From Hirsutella rhossiliensis (Eukaryota; Ascomycota; Sordariomycetes; Hypocreales; Ophiocordycipitaceae), in assembly GCF_020360975.1 (NCBI RefSeq), contig NW_025408688.1:186001-250000 (forward strand): DNA of 64,000 bases. Reading direction: 5' to 3'. Position 1 is the stretch's first letter; each line of letters opens with the position of its first letter. The notes below the pieces were generated by a model, which made no database searches, was not told the origin of the DNA, and saw only the letters and a list, made by a program, of their open reading frames with translations. A program made the translations under genes and the position numbers. Shown in pieces: positions 9,532 to 20,786 of this stretch.

Positions 9532-10333
9532 TGTCGAGAAGAAGGTCCGAACGAGTTGAGGTCTCTAGGTCTCTCTAGGTAATACAGCTTGAAACCAGGT
9601 AAGAAGGGAAGTCTGCAGACTGTTGTTTCTTCTTCCTAGACCACTGAGGGGTCCGGAGGATCTCCTATTCGAACGGGGACCCTTTGAGGAGTCCGGCATA
9701 ACTATTACTGGCTCGGGGACCTCGAGAGACTGAACTATCGATTTCATAGCTAGAAGAGCTATTCGATCGGGGAGATGGAGCTGATGTTGCTGACGTAGAT
9801 GACTTACGTGGCCTTCAGTAAGTGGCAAGAAGTGCCCTCTTCCTGATAGAATGTATACTATACCTGAAAACGGGATATCAACTTGGGAGAAGCTTGGAGG
9901 GATATAAAAGGGGCTGCTTGAACGGGAGAGATAGAGAAAAAAAAACATCTGATCGGGTGATACTCGACCTTCAAAAAGTCCCTTTATCCACGTTTATGCC
10001 CGCTTTTGCTCTCTCCTTCGCGAGAGTTATGAGCCCGGGCGGAGGGGTTACCCCTCCGGGAACTTCCCGGTGACTGCGCACGCACTTCTTCTGGCTAGCC
10101 TGGCGCGCACTACCCGAAAGGCCCGTGGTTCGAGTCCCGCCAGCGCAATTGAGCGCGGTTTCAGCATGGGGCCTGCCTATATAAAAATTCCCGCTGTGGT
10201 CTAGGATATCCAGGTATCCCGGGACGAATTGACCCGATATCCCTGAGGGGGTGTGTCGCGTACTCTATATGCGTTAATTGACGCTGTCGCTTGTATCTGA
10301 CAGGCGGCCACATCTTTTTCGTGACACACGGTG
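9532..10333 (+). mobile_element. LTR-like composite element, type 1 (494-bp LTR module plus 308-bp leader)
   Basis: The insertion begins TGTCGAGAAGAAGG and ends TTCGTGACA. It is flanked by perfect CACGG duplications (9527-9531 and 10334-10338) in Helitron intergenic sequence. The first 494 bp (9532-10025) form an LTR-like module ending CTTCGCGAGA, with a TATAAAAG box at 9903-9910 and a second copy at 60136-60642. It is followed by the half-tRNA primer motif, a strong GGAGGGG-TTA-CCCCTCC hairpin (10041-10057), a Pol III B-box-like GGTTCGAGTCC (10127-10137) and a tail whose last 14 bases resemble an LTR 3' end. No coding capacity and no second LTR. Confidence 0.7.
10026..10038 (+). promoter_or_regulatory. 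Half-tRNA(iMet) primer-binding motif
   Basis: GTTATGAGCCCGG directly after an LTR-like end, identical to the copia primer site at 4872 and to the one at 52433. The complement matches the initiator-Met anticodon arm. Confidence 0.6.
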
Positions 10334-10338
10334 GTTTT

Positions 10339-10928
10339 TAGGTCCGTCTTGCCCGACCTTCCCTGTCAACCCTAACTGCGACCTTCCTTATAGCCGCTCT
10401 CCGTGCGCTTGTTTATATTATATGATGTTCGGTCGACTTCTTCTACCCCAACTGAAGACGGCGTGCTAGTCATCATACGGCAAGGCGAGGAAGGCCGGGA
10501 CTCGGTTCCGTGTGTCGACCTGGCTTGCTTTATCCTCCTATATTTCGGCCTTCCAACACGCCCCTTGTGTATGTCCTTCCGCAATAATGCCCCCCTTTAT
10601 GCATTGGGCCTCTATTCTCCCGGACCTTCCGGGCTTCCTCTAGACCTATCGGCAGACGAGTCTGCCGACAGCCCTGCCGGACTCTTAAGTCCGCGTCACC
10701 CTTGGTGCCTGACTGGAGCCCAGCTTCGCGACACCACTGCGTATCCCTTCGACATCTAGGCAAACACTTGCCGTGGCAAAACTCCTCACATTTCCCGGCC
10801 AATCTATATCACCCTTGGTTTTTTTCTACGTACGTTTACGCTCGATCTCCTCCTTACTCCGCTCTTAACGCCAGGCAGCGGTCGTTCTAGGGGGGCGCGA
10901 CGGGTCTATCGACCGGCCCAGGTGCACA
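10339..10928. other. Presumed upstream region of accessory gene copy 1
   Basis: Pyrimidine-rich stretch without a convincing gene. Short frames here do not match any block conserved in Helitron copy 2. By position it should contain the promoter of the plus-strand accessory gene. Confidence 0.4.
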
Positions 10929-12367
10929 ATGTCTTCCTCTCTACATCCTACCGACCTGCCCGCACCGCACCTCCGAAAGCCGCTCGATAGCCAAACCGGC
11001 GCTGGCGGTGATATGTCCGTGATGCTTTTCGTCCAAACCGACTGCCCCGCCAGGTTTGCCCACCTGGACGAACACCGCATCAAGGGACTTAACGCCGAAG
11101 CCATGGCCCGCGTCTTGCTGCCTCCGCCCGCGTGGCTGCTCACAGCGGAATATGCGCCCCTGCGGTCGGGTGCCGACAGTTCCCCAACCTTCGTCTTCTT
11201 TAGCCTTAACCTCTCGATTTACGGTCAGTCGATTCTTGACACCGACTGGACCGAGCAGTGGTTCTTCATGAACGGCCGCGTCCACCCTACGCCCTTGCGT
11301 GGAGGTCGAACAGCGCGACGGCCTGGAGTCTGACACGGGCGGCACCGTTCTCTATACCATGCCCGCCCTCGTCGTCCGCGACCAGGGCTACCAGCCGTAG
11401 GCCGGGTCCCATTCCCCCGCGCGTGGCAGCGAGGAAATGGGTAGCTAAATCTGTCCTAAAGCGTTCTTCCTAGGCTCTTTGCCTCTATGGACGACTTCCC
11501 CCACGTCCCGCCTGTTGTTTCCTTCACCGGCCTCGTCGTCGGCACCGGCCACTCCTGCTGCGGAGGGACCTGCTGCCAGGCCTAGACACCGCCCAACTTA
11601 GATGTTGCGGCTTCGTCCACCTATCTACCTACGTCGCCCCGGGAACCCCGATAAGATCCCTTTAAGGGCTTCCACCTTCCAGGCCTTCGTCATCTTCCCT
11701 ATTCACGCCAACCCCTGGGCCGTCCTATGTAAGAAGATGGCCGAGAGGCGAAACTCTTACTTTCAGCCTAATGTCCCCTTTACCTGCACAGGCAAGGTCG
11801 CTGGCCTGCTGGACCACAGCGTCATGGTTCACCCGCCGGGCTCTGACCGTGACTTTGTTTTTATAGTCGTCCCGGATTCCTGGACTTTTCTCGACAAGTC
11901 GTCCACCTCTATGGCTGCGATGACACCGCTACCTCTACGCCACCAAAACGACAACAGTCCTCCGCTTCTGCCGCTTTTCATAATATGCGCGCTGCCTCTA
12001 TGTCCGTGGTTATCCCTAGCACTCTCCCAATTAGTCCTCCGTCCTTAGCCGCGGCTGCGCCTTCGACTTGCTCCCCCACGCCGCCCCAAAAGCGCCATTA
12101 TCCTGAACCTGCCGATACGCCGACGAAGCGACCGTGCCTGACGCAACAGGCCTCTGTGCCTTCTTCTTCCCCTATCCCTGGCCCCTTGGCTACTCAATCC
12201 TTCTCGGTCTCGGCTGTCTCATCCATTCCCGACCCGGATGTATCATCTAAACAGGGTCCCGCCTCGGAAACCCGCCCCTTGATTCGATTGTCGCCCACCC
12301 CGTAGCCTCACCGGCCCGCCCGCCTCGAAACCGTCACCCAGCTAAGAGAACGATAGATATAGAATAA
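10929..12367 (+). pseudogene. Helitron accessory gene, copy 1 (two exons, frameshifted)
   Basis: Homologous over its whole length to the gene at 20787-22226. Exon 1 (10929-11396) is open to about 11290 ('MLFVQTDCPARFAHLDEHR', 'GLNAEAMARVLLPPP', 'WFFMNGRVHP'), then loses a base. The intron 11397-11473 is 77 nt, the same length as in copy 2, though its 5' site has decayed to GTAGGC. Exon 2 opens LFASMDDFP and carries 'FTCTGKVAGLLDHSVMVHPP' and 'YVFIVVPDSW'-type blocks, a Ser/Pro-rich tail with a KR..(P)..TKRP basic cluster, and a TAA at 12365. Several frameshifts make this copy non-functional. Function is unrecognised; an OB-fold-like nucleic-acid-binding role is only a guess. Confidence 0.6.
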
Positions 12368-12549
12368 TAAGGCAAGTTTACTGTCGGCTGGGATTTCTTG
12401 AACAGCTCATGTTAGTTGACCTTTATTTTATCTACTCTTATATTACTTGATAGAGGCCTTGACCTGGCACATTATGTCGTGAATCGTCACTTACACCTAC
12501 CAAACTAAACCTCGTCCCTTCGTATATCGTCCTAACTTCCTATCACCCC
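12368..12549. other. Spacer downstream of accessory gene copy 1
   Basis: AT-richer spacer with no recognisable gene, leading into a pyrimidine-rich repeat tract. Confidence 0.4.
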
Positions 12550-12757
12550 TCCCAACTTTGAGTCTTTCCTGCCTCCCCCTTTCCTACCTTGAGTCTTCCT
12601 AACTTTCCAACCTTAACTTAAAGTCTTTTTCTTTCTTTCTAACTTCCCCCTCTTAACTAATCTTAAATCTTCCTAGCTTCCCTTTCTGAGCTTGGATCTT
12701 TTAGCTTGAGTCTTTCCAAACCTCCCCTTCCAACCGCAAGTCTTTCCAACCGCAAGT
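12550..12757. repeat. Pyrimidine-rich degenerate tandem repeats
   Basis: Repeated variants of 'CTTGAGTCTTTCC' and 'CCAACCGCAAGTCTTT' occur at short spacing on a C/T-rich strand. The last units (CCAACCGCAAGTCTTTC, twice) abut the hairpin that ends this Helitron copy. Confidence 0.6.
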
Positions 12758-12828
12758 CTTTCGTTCCTCAAGGCTCTTTGCGCAACCCTGCTGGGTTGCC
12801 TTCTCCTGTGTGCCTTGAGGAACGAAAG
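12758..12828. repeat. Double stem-loop, candidate Helitron copy 1 terminus
   Basis: A perfect 17-bp inverted repeat, CTTTCGTTCCTCAAGGC (12758-12774) against 12812-12828, encloses an inner perfect hairpin GCAACCC-TGCT-GGGTTGC (12782-12799). The inner hairpin and its flanks (GGCTCTTTGCGCAACCC, CTCCTGTG) recur at the matching end of copy 2 (23330-23380). The GCCTTGAGGAACGAAAGG arm recurs at 63190. Terminal hairpins are typical of Helitron-class ends, but I do not see a clean CTRR terminus. Confidence 0.6.
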
Positions 12829-13059
12829 GCTCTTCTGGACGCGAAAAAAAACCCAAAAACTTCAAAACTCATTCACCCTCGAAAACCTCGGCTTCTAATT
12901 GGCCCAAGATTTCCTTCTTTCGTCTTAGCCCCTCCTTGCAAGCTTCCTTCTTTTATTGGTTGTTTGGTTGTGTTGCTTTAGCACGTTGGCCGAGGTCCGA
13001 ACCGCGACCTCTCCCGCATCCCTACTTAATACGAGCACGATGCTGTCGAGCGTCCGGCA
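12829..13059. other. Inter-Helitron junction with a displaced RepHel scrap
   Basis: Mostly A- and T-rich spacer. At 13026-13062 a short piece resembles the minus-strand RepHel C-terminal sequence found again at 13228 and 24084, so part of the RepHel 3' end is duplicated here. Confidence 0.45.
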
Positions 13060-16000
13060 TCACCATGGCTGCACATATATGCCCCTGGAGCTTAAAGAGT
13101 CGACGTCCAGCCATCCCGAGGCCTCGCGAACAGTCTTGTCGCTCAGCTCACCCAGTCTCGCTTGTGCGGCGGTCATCTCCTCTGGAACTCTATTGCCCAC
13201 CAAATCTCTATCCCGCACTTTAGAGACGAGCATGATGCCATCCAACGTCGGGCAGCGGGACAGCTGCACGTACAGGCTGTACGGGTCGCACTGCGAGGAT
13301 ACGGCGCGTCCATCGATGTTTGACGTCCGCGTCCCCCGCAGCTCCAGAGCTACACGCTCGAGCGTCCTGCCCTGCACTTTATAGTCTGTGCACGCGAAGG
13401 CCGCCGTTCAGGGCAGACCCTTTCGGCTGACGTCGTTCTGCTGCCACGGCCTCTTTCGCTGGCATTGTATCTTGACGGTCATGGGCGTCAACAAGATCGT
13501 TCCTGGCGGCATCCCGACGGAGTGAATGTCTTTCGTTGTCTCGGACTCCAGCATTATCCCCGCCGGCGGCCCGAAATGGACCGTCATGTCTGCCGAGATG
13601 CGATGCCCCGGGTACGACTTGTCGAAACCTCCAGCGCCGTGTAGCTGGCACCGTTCACCAGCTTTAGCCCCTGATGGGTGTTGTGGTTCACGACGACCGG
13701 CATCCCCGGCACGAACATGAAGACGGCCGGCACCGGTATTGCGCTATCGTCGCCCTGGTTCAGCATCATGATGGCCTCCTCCTCCGTCGGCAAGCCCTCC
13801 TTCCATTTATGGCCGGATATGAAGATGCGCAGCGTCGACCGGTGCTGGATCTGGAACGCCAAGCTGGCCTCCATGTTGAGGTTCCACCGGTTCCTATTCA
13901 GCGGCGTCACCACAGTGATGCCTGATGCCCACGGGATCCGCCTACCTTCCTGGTAGCATCTTGAGTTGAGGAGGTCCAGATCCGTGCGGTCCTGCGCGCC
14001 CAGTCGGATTCGCTTTAACAGCCTCTGCAGCTCTGGGTCGCCAGCGGCGCGCACTTGCTCGTCGAGCATGACGACGGTCGTGAACCTCTTCCACAGCGCG
14101 TGCGCCTTGTCGTGCTGGTGCCGTTGCTCGGCCTTGAAAGAGTTGTCCATGTCCCACGAGACGGCCGTGCTGGGGAGGAGGATCGACCGCTCTTGGACCG
14201 GGCGGAACTGGTGGAAGTCTCCGCAGAAGAGGACAATGGGGATCCCTCCAAAATCCTTGTTCGACCCGCGCAGCCGGCAGAGCTGCTCGTTGACCGCGTG
14301 GAGCGTCCGCGCACCGAGCATGCTAACCTCGTCGACGACAAGCACGTCCTTCTCCTGCCAGTCCATCCGGGATTGCCCGTGGACGAACCGCTCCGCCTGG
14401 TTCGGCATTCGCAACCCGTCGAGATCCCTGGCCATATTTGCGACTGCCGCGAGATCTTTGGAGAACCCGCAGGCGGGTGGATCGTGATGCCATTGATCCG
14501 TGCTGCTGCCGTCCCTGACGTCGCCGTTATTATCACGCGATTCGATTGATCCTTGGACGCGAAGAGTTCGACGAGCGCCTCGATGACTCGCGACTTGCCC
14601 GTTCCGCCCTCTCCGCCGACGAATTGGCATAGCTGACACCCGTTGCCTTTCTCCCCGCGCCGTATGAGGTCAAGCTGACGGCATATGATTAGGAAGGCAA
14701 TCGCCTGCTTCTTGTTCAGCGTGAACCTCGCTACCAGGGCCTTACCCGCCTCGATAAAGGAGGTTGAGGCGCCGAGCCGGATCTCCATTCCCGCGCTGGC
14801 CTCTACCGTTTCCTCGAGGTCCGCCGCCGTCATCAGGATATCGTCATCCCCGAAACCCGTGAGCACGCTGCGCACCGCCGCCCGACGATCAGTCACCTCT
14901 GCCGGGGGCACGCTTTGTATTCCCGGATCATCTTCTCCTCTCCTGGACGCACAGGTTTGCTGCGACTTTATGGCCCTAACCTGACTCTGCGGCGGTATGG
15001 TGGCTCCGGAGGATGCCCGCCCCGGGATGTTGATTCGTCTCGGGCCCCGTTCGGATAGTATTGCGGCCTGGAACTCGGAAGACGACGAAAACGCCAGTTG
15101 CTGGAAGCGGCTGAGCTCCTGCATTATCGCTATGAGCTCTGGCGAGCCGGCCGTGATTTGGTTCGCCCCGATCGAGCTTCTGACAACGTCGATTAGACGC
15201 GTCGTGTTTCCGTACTGTCGGCCTGGTATACCGATCCGGGCTCGACACCCGCCTCCGCGGTGCCATCCTCGTCTAGATAGACTGCCGTGGAGTCGCCGTC
15301 ACCGGATGAGGCTGCCCACTGCTTGGCGTCCCGCTTTGCATCTTCGGCCGACCGTCGCAGCAACTGCACGTTATCGACGTAACATGATATCCTCGGGACC
15401 AGAGCTGCTCGTTCCCTCCCCCATATGCGGTTGATGTCGCCGCTTTCTTCCCCTAAGAAGAGCTCCCAAGGCACGAACAGCGCAAGATGCTGCACAGCCG
15501 CTCTTCGACGTGGAAATTAGCCTCCTCGACCCGGCGCCCCTGGTCCGTCAACGACAAACGCACCTTCGGTAGCATGATCCTTCGTCGTCTTCGTCGAAAT
15601 CCTTGCTCAAATACCCGTCGAGGCAGACCATGGCCTGCTTGCCCGGTCGCCTGAGCACCTGCACCCAACTGCTTCCTGGAGCCCAGCCGCTCTCAAGCGG
15701 GACCTCGCCCCAGGCGGCGGGCCTCTCGTCCCCGTCGTTGCGCTTCAGCCTGACTAGCGAAATGTAATCGTAGAGACATAGCCCTCGAAGGACATCTCCC
15801 CGGTGACGATATGCCTCGACGCGGCAAATCCTCTGGCCTGCTTCCTCGACGAGTATTGACTCGTCCACGGAACCATCTGCAGTGGCTGCGCCGCTTTCTC
15901 GTCGAAGGTGCGGCCATTGTCGGAAGACGTGCCAGTAGAGCACCGAAACGTTCAGGAACGCCCAGGTACTGTTATTCGTCAGTTCAGTCGGGTATCCCAG

Positions 16001-19000
16001 AAGATCCGCAATAACCTCGACCTGCGATAACGGCCTCTCCGTAAACACGCGATTCGCCACCTTCATTAAGAATTTTCGTGTCTTATTTTGCCTGCCATCG
16101 TCCCCGGCACCTTCGCCTCCACGAACCTCCGCGCCGTCGGCCATTTCGTCGCCTGCTCTGGGAGGCAAGAGGTCCGCGGCCGCGACGACGCGCTTCCACA
16201 CGGGGTCCTCTACCTTGGTCACATAGTTAGTGACGTAAAAGACGAGGGCCATGGTCTTGCGCTGTGTGGCGATGAAGGATATGTCATGGTTGTGGCGAAG
16301 CCCCACGGCAATCGCCTTGTTCCACCGATTCACCATGCTGTGCGACCTCCGAATCCGCAGCACGCCGTCTCCCGTGAAGGCCGTCTCGTCGACCAGTCCC
16401 CATGGCGCCTTGAAGCGGCATAAATCACCCTGCGCCCCTTTTTCCCAGCGAGTACTTGACACAGGTCGGGCTATGGGTATGGATTTGCGTCGCGCCGGCA
16501 CAGAAGTTCGCTTCTTCGTCGAACGAGGCTGAGAATTGCCGTTCATCGCCTAGCAATTGCGATATATCTAACGTCACCGATCGCTCTGCCTGGATTGCGC
16601 AGAAACCTTCCTGGTCGAGATCCTGTCCCATTCGTCAGCATTCCTCTCGCTCGGGTTTAACTGAACGGGGGACATAGGCCAACACGCGGCCCCCTGCACC
16701 ATACCTCGGAAAAGACGCTGTCGACGTATCTGACGATGCGTTCTCGGTATGCCGCTTGATCCTCGCCGTGGATATCGACAAGCATCGAGCTTAGATGCGC
16801 GTTTCCTGCAGCCAGAGCAGTCCGTGAACATGAAGCGCCCTCGCTCGTTGGTCTCAACGGCGCCGTAATAGTGGCTGATGCGCCCGAATACCGACTCCTC
16901 GCCCACTCTGACGTAATTTTCGAAGAACAACGTCATCTCTCGGTGGAAGAATTCGGCCGAGCTCAACGGGTCCGAGATGGCCAGCCGCGCACGTTTGAAT
17001 GCCATGTCGAGGCTTCTCAGAAATGCCTCGGCCGCTTCAGGATCACGTGTGCGGTACGCCGCCAGTCTCAGCTTCACCGGGTTCGTGATGTCGTTCGGGT
17101 TGAGCGTGAACCATATTGCAGGCACGCCACGACACAAGATGAGTGACTGGATCTTGCGTCGCATGCTCAGACGGAGTTCCCTCGACATGGGCTGCCGGTA
17201 GCCGTATAGCGAAAGGCATCTTAGGAGCTCCTTCACGCCATCATCGGTGGTCTTGCCCAGGCTCTCCAACTCCAGCCTGGCCGCCGCCAACCTATCTGCG
17301 GTCAGCGACTGTACGATGCGCTCTACCTCGGGGAAGTTCTTCCGCGTCACGCTGAGCATGCTGACACGACGATTCCTCGACCGCACGTCCATGTTGAAAA
17401 CGAGAAACGAGAAGATGGCATGCGTCGCGAATCGGCCACCATGGCGCCGCAGCACGATGCCGGCCCACGTCCGAAGGCTCATGTTCCGAGACGACAGGAG
17501 ATCTCGCGCGGCCGTCTCGTCTCCGACTGCCGTAGCGCGCGAATTGACCGTCCCCTCCGACCCTAGGATGACTTCCTCCGCCAGCCGTGGTCCTCCACAT
17601 CCGAACGGCAATAGGGTGGGAAAGGTCTTCGCGAAGAACGAGGCGTCCAGCGAGTCGGCGAATTCATCTCCACGACCGACGTGAATGTACGGCTCACGGA
17701 CATCCATACCCCCTCGACCCGCCCCCGCCGACCTTATCCATGCCCTCGGGCCCGGCCGGTCGTCCTCGGCCCCGTCGCCGCCCACGGCATTGCAAGCAAA
17801 GCGGACCTTCTCCGCATCCGACACGCCCGGCGGTCCGTCCAACGCAAACATGCCGGAAGAGGTTATCTCGTTGATCATTTTGGCCCCGTCTTCGGGCACG
17901 GCATCATTAGCCCCGTCCGCTCCGCCCCTCAAATTCTCGACTCGGCTTGTCCGATACGTCTTGTCCCTGGCGGAGCCGAGCAAGGACTTCCTCGATCTCT
18001 GCCGGACCATCGTCGTCCATGGCCCGCTCTGCGGGCGGCACAACCTGTGCCGTTCGCGTCTTCTCCCACGCAGACGGTTCGTTCCGCTCCATGCGTCCGT
18101 ACACCATCGACGGCACGCCGTGCGACGGGTTCCCCAACTATCCATTTCCGCCTTGTCGATCTCAATGTCGGCGTAATGGGGATTGTTCTTCTTCAACCAG
18201 ACAAGCGCTCTCTCGACGACTTGACGCCTCACCGACAAGAGACCCGACAAATCGCTCGGTGCTGGCTTCTCCGCGCCCTGCCACGAGACATGGATCTCGT
18301 CCATTGTTTGCAAGAGCGGGTGCGGGAGCACCTTTCTCGCCAGCTCCTGCACGTTGTTTGGGAACACCGTGATGTGGCCCTTGACGTGTCTCGGATACCT
18401 CACGGCCTGCCGCTGCCCGCCCGGAATGCTATACCTCGTCACAAAGCCATAACACGAGTTCAGCGAGATGAGCTTTTCTTCGACCGGCGTCAGGCCCTTG
18501 AGCTCGTCGGGGAACATGTGCTCACAGCCGAGGCGACTGTGAAGGTGGACCGCCGGCGACAGGCTCCCGCGCCCCAAACATCGAGCGCACTCCACACAAA
18601 CCGAGACGGCCTCGCCCTCGGAAAGCAACTTCGACACCCAAATGGCGACCGGCCGCCTTTTGGAACGCTGCTTGACCTCCATTGGTCCCATGTGCTCTCC
18701 TCAACTCCTTCCTTGTGCACTTGCGGTAGCTGGCATGCAGGTCATTATCGGCAAGGTGCTCACATCGTGGAACGCCCGATAGAACTTTCCCACCGTCGAT
18801 ACCTTCCTCTCATGCGGTACTGGTGTGCACCAAGTTTGCTCGTTGGACAGCCTCTCCTTCACGGCGAATTCCTCTTCAAGGTACCGCAAGGCACTGGCCA
18901 AATCCTCCGCCTGCAATTCCTTCCTCCTCTGCCCCGGATGGCCGCCCCGTATGCGTTTCGTCAGAGACCCGTCACGGCCGGGGTGGCGCCTCCTCTTTCT

Positions 19001-20089
19001 CTGCTCCACGGGCCGCGAAGGTCTCGCCGCCTCGTCTCGTCTCGGCCGACCCTGTTCTCCACCTGTGGTCTGGCGTGATGGCCGCGCTGACAACAGTCCG
19101 AATGACTGCCCATCTCCTGCTGCCTCGCCCTCTCTTTGGGCTGGATTGGCCGAACCGGGTACTCCTGATATTCCCAGACGGACGCCTGACAGCGGTTGCT
19201 GGCCGACCTTCTCTTCCCGGGCTACCTTGGTCTCCCTCCGGCCCTTCCGCATTCTCCATTTCTTTAGGTCTGATTGGCCTTGGCGAATGCTGACTCCCGT
19301 TTTCCAGCCGAAATCTCATCATCATTGTTGATCCTCCATCCTGGCGCTTTCTCCCCACACCAAGTGTCCGCTCAATAGGACCGTTCGGCCTCACCAGTAC
19401 GTCCCCGCTAGATTGCCTAGGCCCAACGGTCTCAGGTCCACTTACGGCCACGACAGACGCTCTCCCACTGTCTAGGTCGTCGTCTCGCCCGACCAAGGCC
19501 TTCGGGGGACTTGGTGCTTGCATACCAACGGTGGCCGCTGCGCTCCTCCCATCACCCCAATCCTCCTCCTCTTGGGCAAAATGTGCCGGTACGAGATCGA
19601 GTCGTTACCCTCGCACTGCAATACACCGCCGACGGGTGGCTCCAGACTCCACACGGCTTCGTACCCAGCCCCGGCATCGCAGCGTCCGTGTCCATACTCA
19701 CGGGCTCGTCACGCACGTTTATCGGTGCTAAACGTCGTGCTGGCCGCACCTTCGAAATGCCATCGTTCAGATCTGATGTTCCCCTTCGCCGCCGACCGCC
19801 TCGCCGACTGCCCCTGGGCGACGCTCCTTTGAGTGCTTCCGCTTGTTCTCCCCGGGAGACCTCCTCGGCCGGCGCCTGCTTGGCCTGGATAGGCCGAAAC
19901 CTGGATACCACGTTCGCCTGTCTTTCATATTCCGGCACCCGCTTCAACCCTTCATCCATTGCACTCAATCTCGCCTCCGCGGTACCCCCCGTTGCAGCAA
20001 CGGCCGCTGCTGCCGTCACTATCTCGCCTTCTCCCCCCACCGATTGAACCTTGCGGCTAGGATTCTCCCCCATGATGATGCTGTCTTAA
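13060..20089 (-). pseudogene. Helitron RepHel copy A (Rep-helicase), nearly full length, degenerate
   Basis: Reading leftward from ATG near 20089: MGENPSRKVQS, Ala- and Arg-rich N-terminus, a Cys-rich part ('SVCVECARCL', 'CEHMFPDEL', about 18600-18510), the Helitron-like N domain ('VKGHITVFPNNV', 'IHVSWQGAEKPAPSDL'), and the Rep endonuclease. The HUH motif is readable as LHVHGLLWLQ near 16830-16790 only after a frameshift. The tyrosine block AYRERIVRYVDSVF lies near 16755-16715. An intron at about 15503-15563 precedes 'QHLALFVPWE'. The Pif1-like SF1B helicase has Walker A GGEGGTGKSRVIEAL (about 14617-14575), Walker B 'VVDEVSMLG' and 'GDFHQFRPVQ'. The C-terminus (13377-13060) has 'CDPYSLYVQLSRC'. 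RepHel nicks, unwinds and rejoins DNA in rolling-circle transposition. At least six frameshifts disable this copy. Confidence 0.8.
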
Positions 20090-20786
20090 CGCCGAAGATC
20101 TGCAAACGGACGATGGATCGCAAAGCTTTCGCCCGGAAGATTCTCCCAGGTTGTCTCGCTTTCTGGTAATGGTGCGCTCCGCCGTATCTGGCATTCTTCC
20201 TACCAGCGGTTTCCCAAAGCCCTATTGTCTTTATATCACCGAGGCAACACGGTAATGCTTGTCTGAGAGGGCCCCCTCCCCCCTTTTCGGACGGCCTCGA
20301 CCAGCCCATGCGCAGGAACTGACACCGCAACCCTATCCTGAGCGACCTTCAACCGCTCTGCCCCCCCGCTTCCTCCGATTCCATCGTCGCAAGTGCGCGT
20401 TTGAACAAACGTCGTATTAGACTTTCTTTTTCTCCACTGTCCATGCTGCAGCAGGCAAAGGGGTAACCCTGCCATTTGGCTCAGCTCACCCGGACGATAG
20501 CTTCCAACACCGTCATCCCCAGCTTTCCCCCTCAATCCTAACAGCAACGTTCCCCAGACCGCCTCTTCGTGTCACTCATTCGTGGCGTTGAGCACCATGT
20601 GCACCATTCTTCTCCTCATGCTTGTCATGACAAAGTTGCTCGCCCCTCCCGTCCTTTCCGTAATCCCTTCAAAATACAATAAGCTCGTTCACTCTCCGCT
20701 TCCTACTTTCCTGCTCCACGGTTGCAACAGTCGTTTGCGTGCGGGACAAAACACTGATCAACCCCACGTAGATGCAGTGATACACC
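20090..20786. promoter_or_regulatory. Divergent intergenic region between RepHel and the accessory gene
   Basis: About 700 bp separate the RepHel start (minus) from the accessory ATG (plus). Parts are recognisable in copy 1 (9108-9531), which supports an element-internal, conserved spacer. A candidate TATA (TTTATATC) lies near 20230. No ORF here is shared between the copies. Confidence 0.45.

Noticed and set aside
10092..10145. tRNA gene
   Set aside because: A good B box is present but the A box has the wrong spacing, the T stem does not pair and no acceptor stem forms. At best it is tRNA-derived.
17681..19078. 465-codon plus-strand open frame
   Set aside because: Antisense to the RepHel copy A N-domain, which is conserved on the minus strand with copies D and 205-373.
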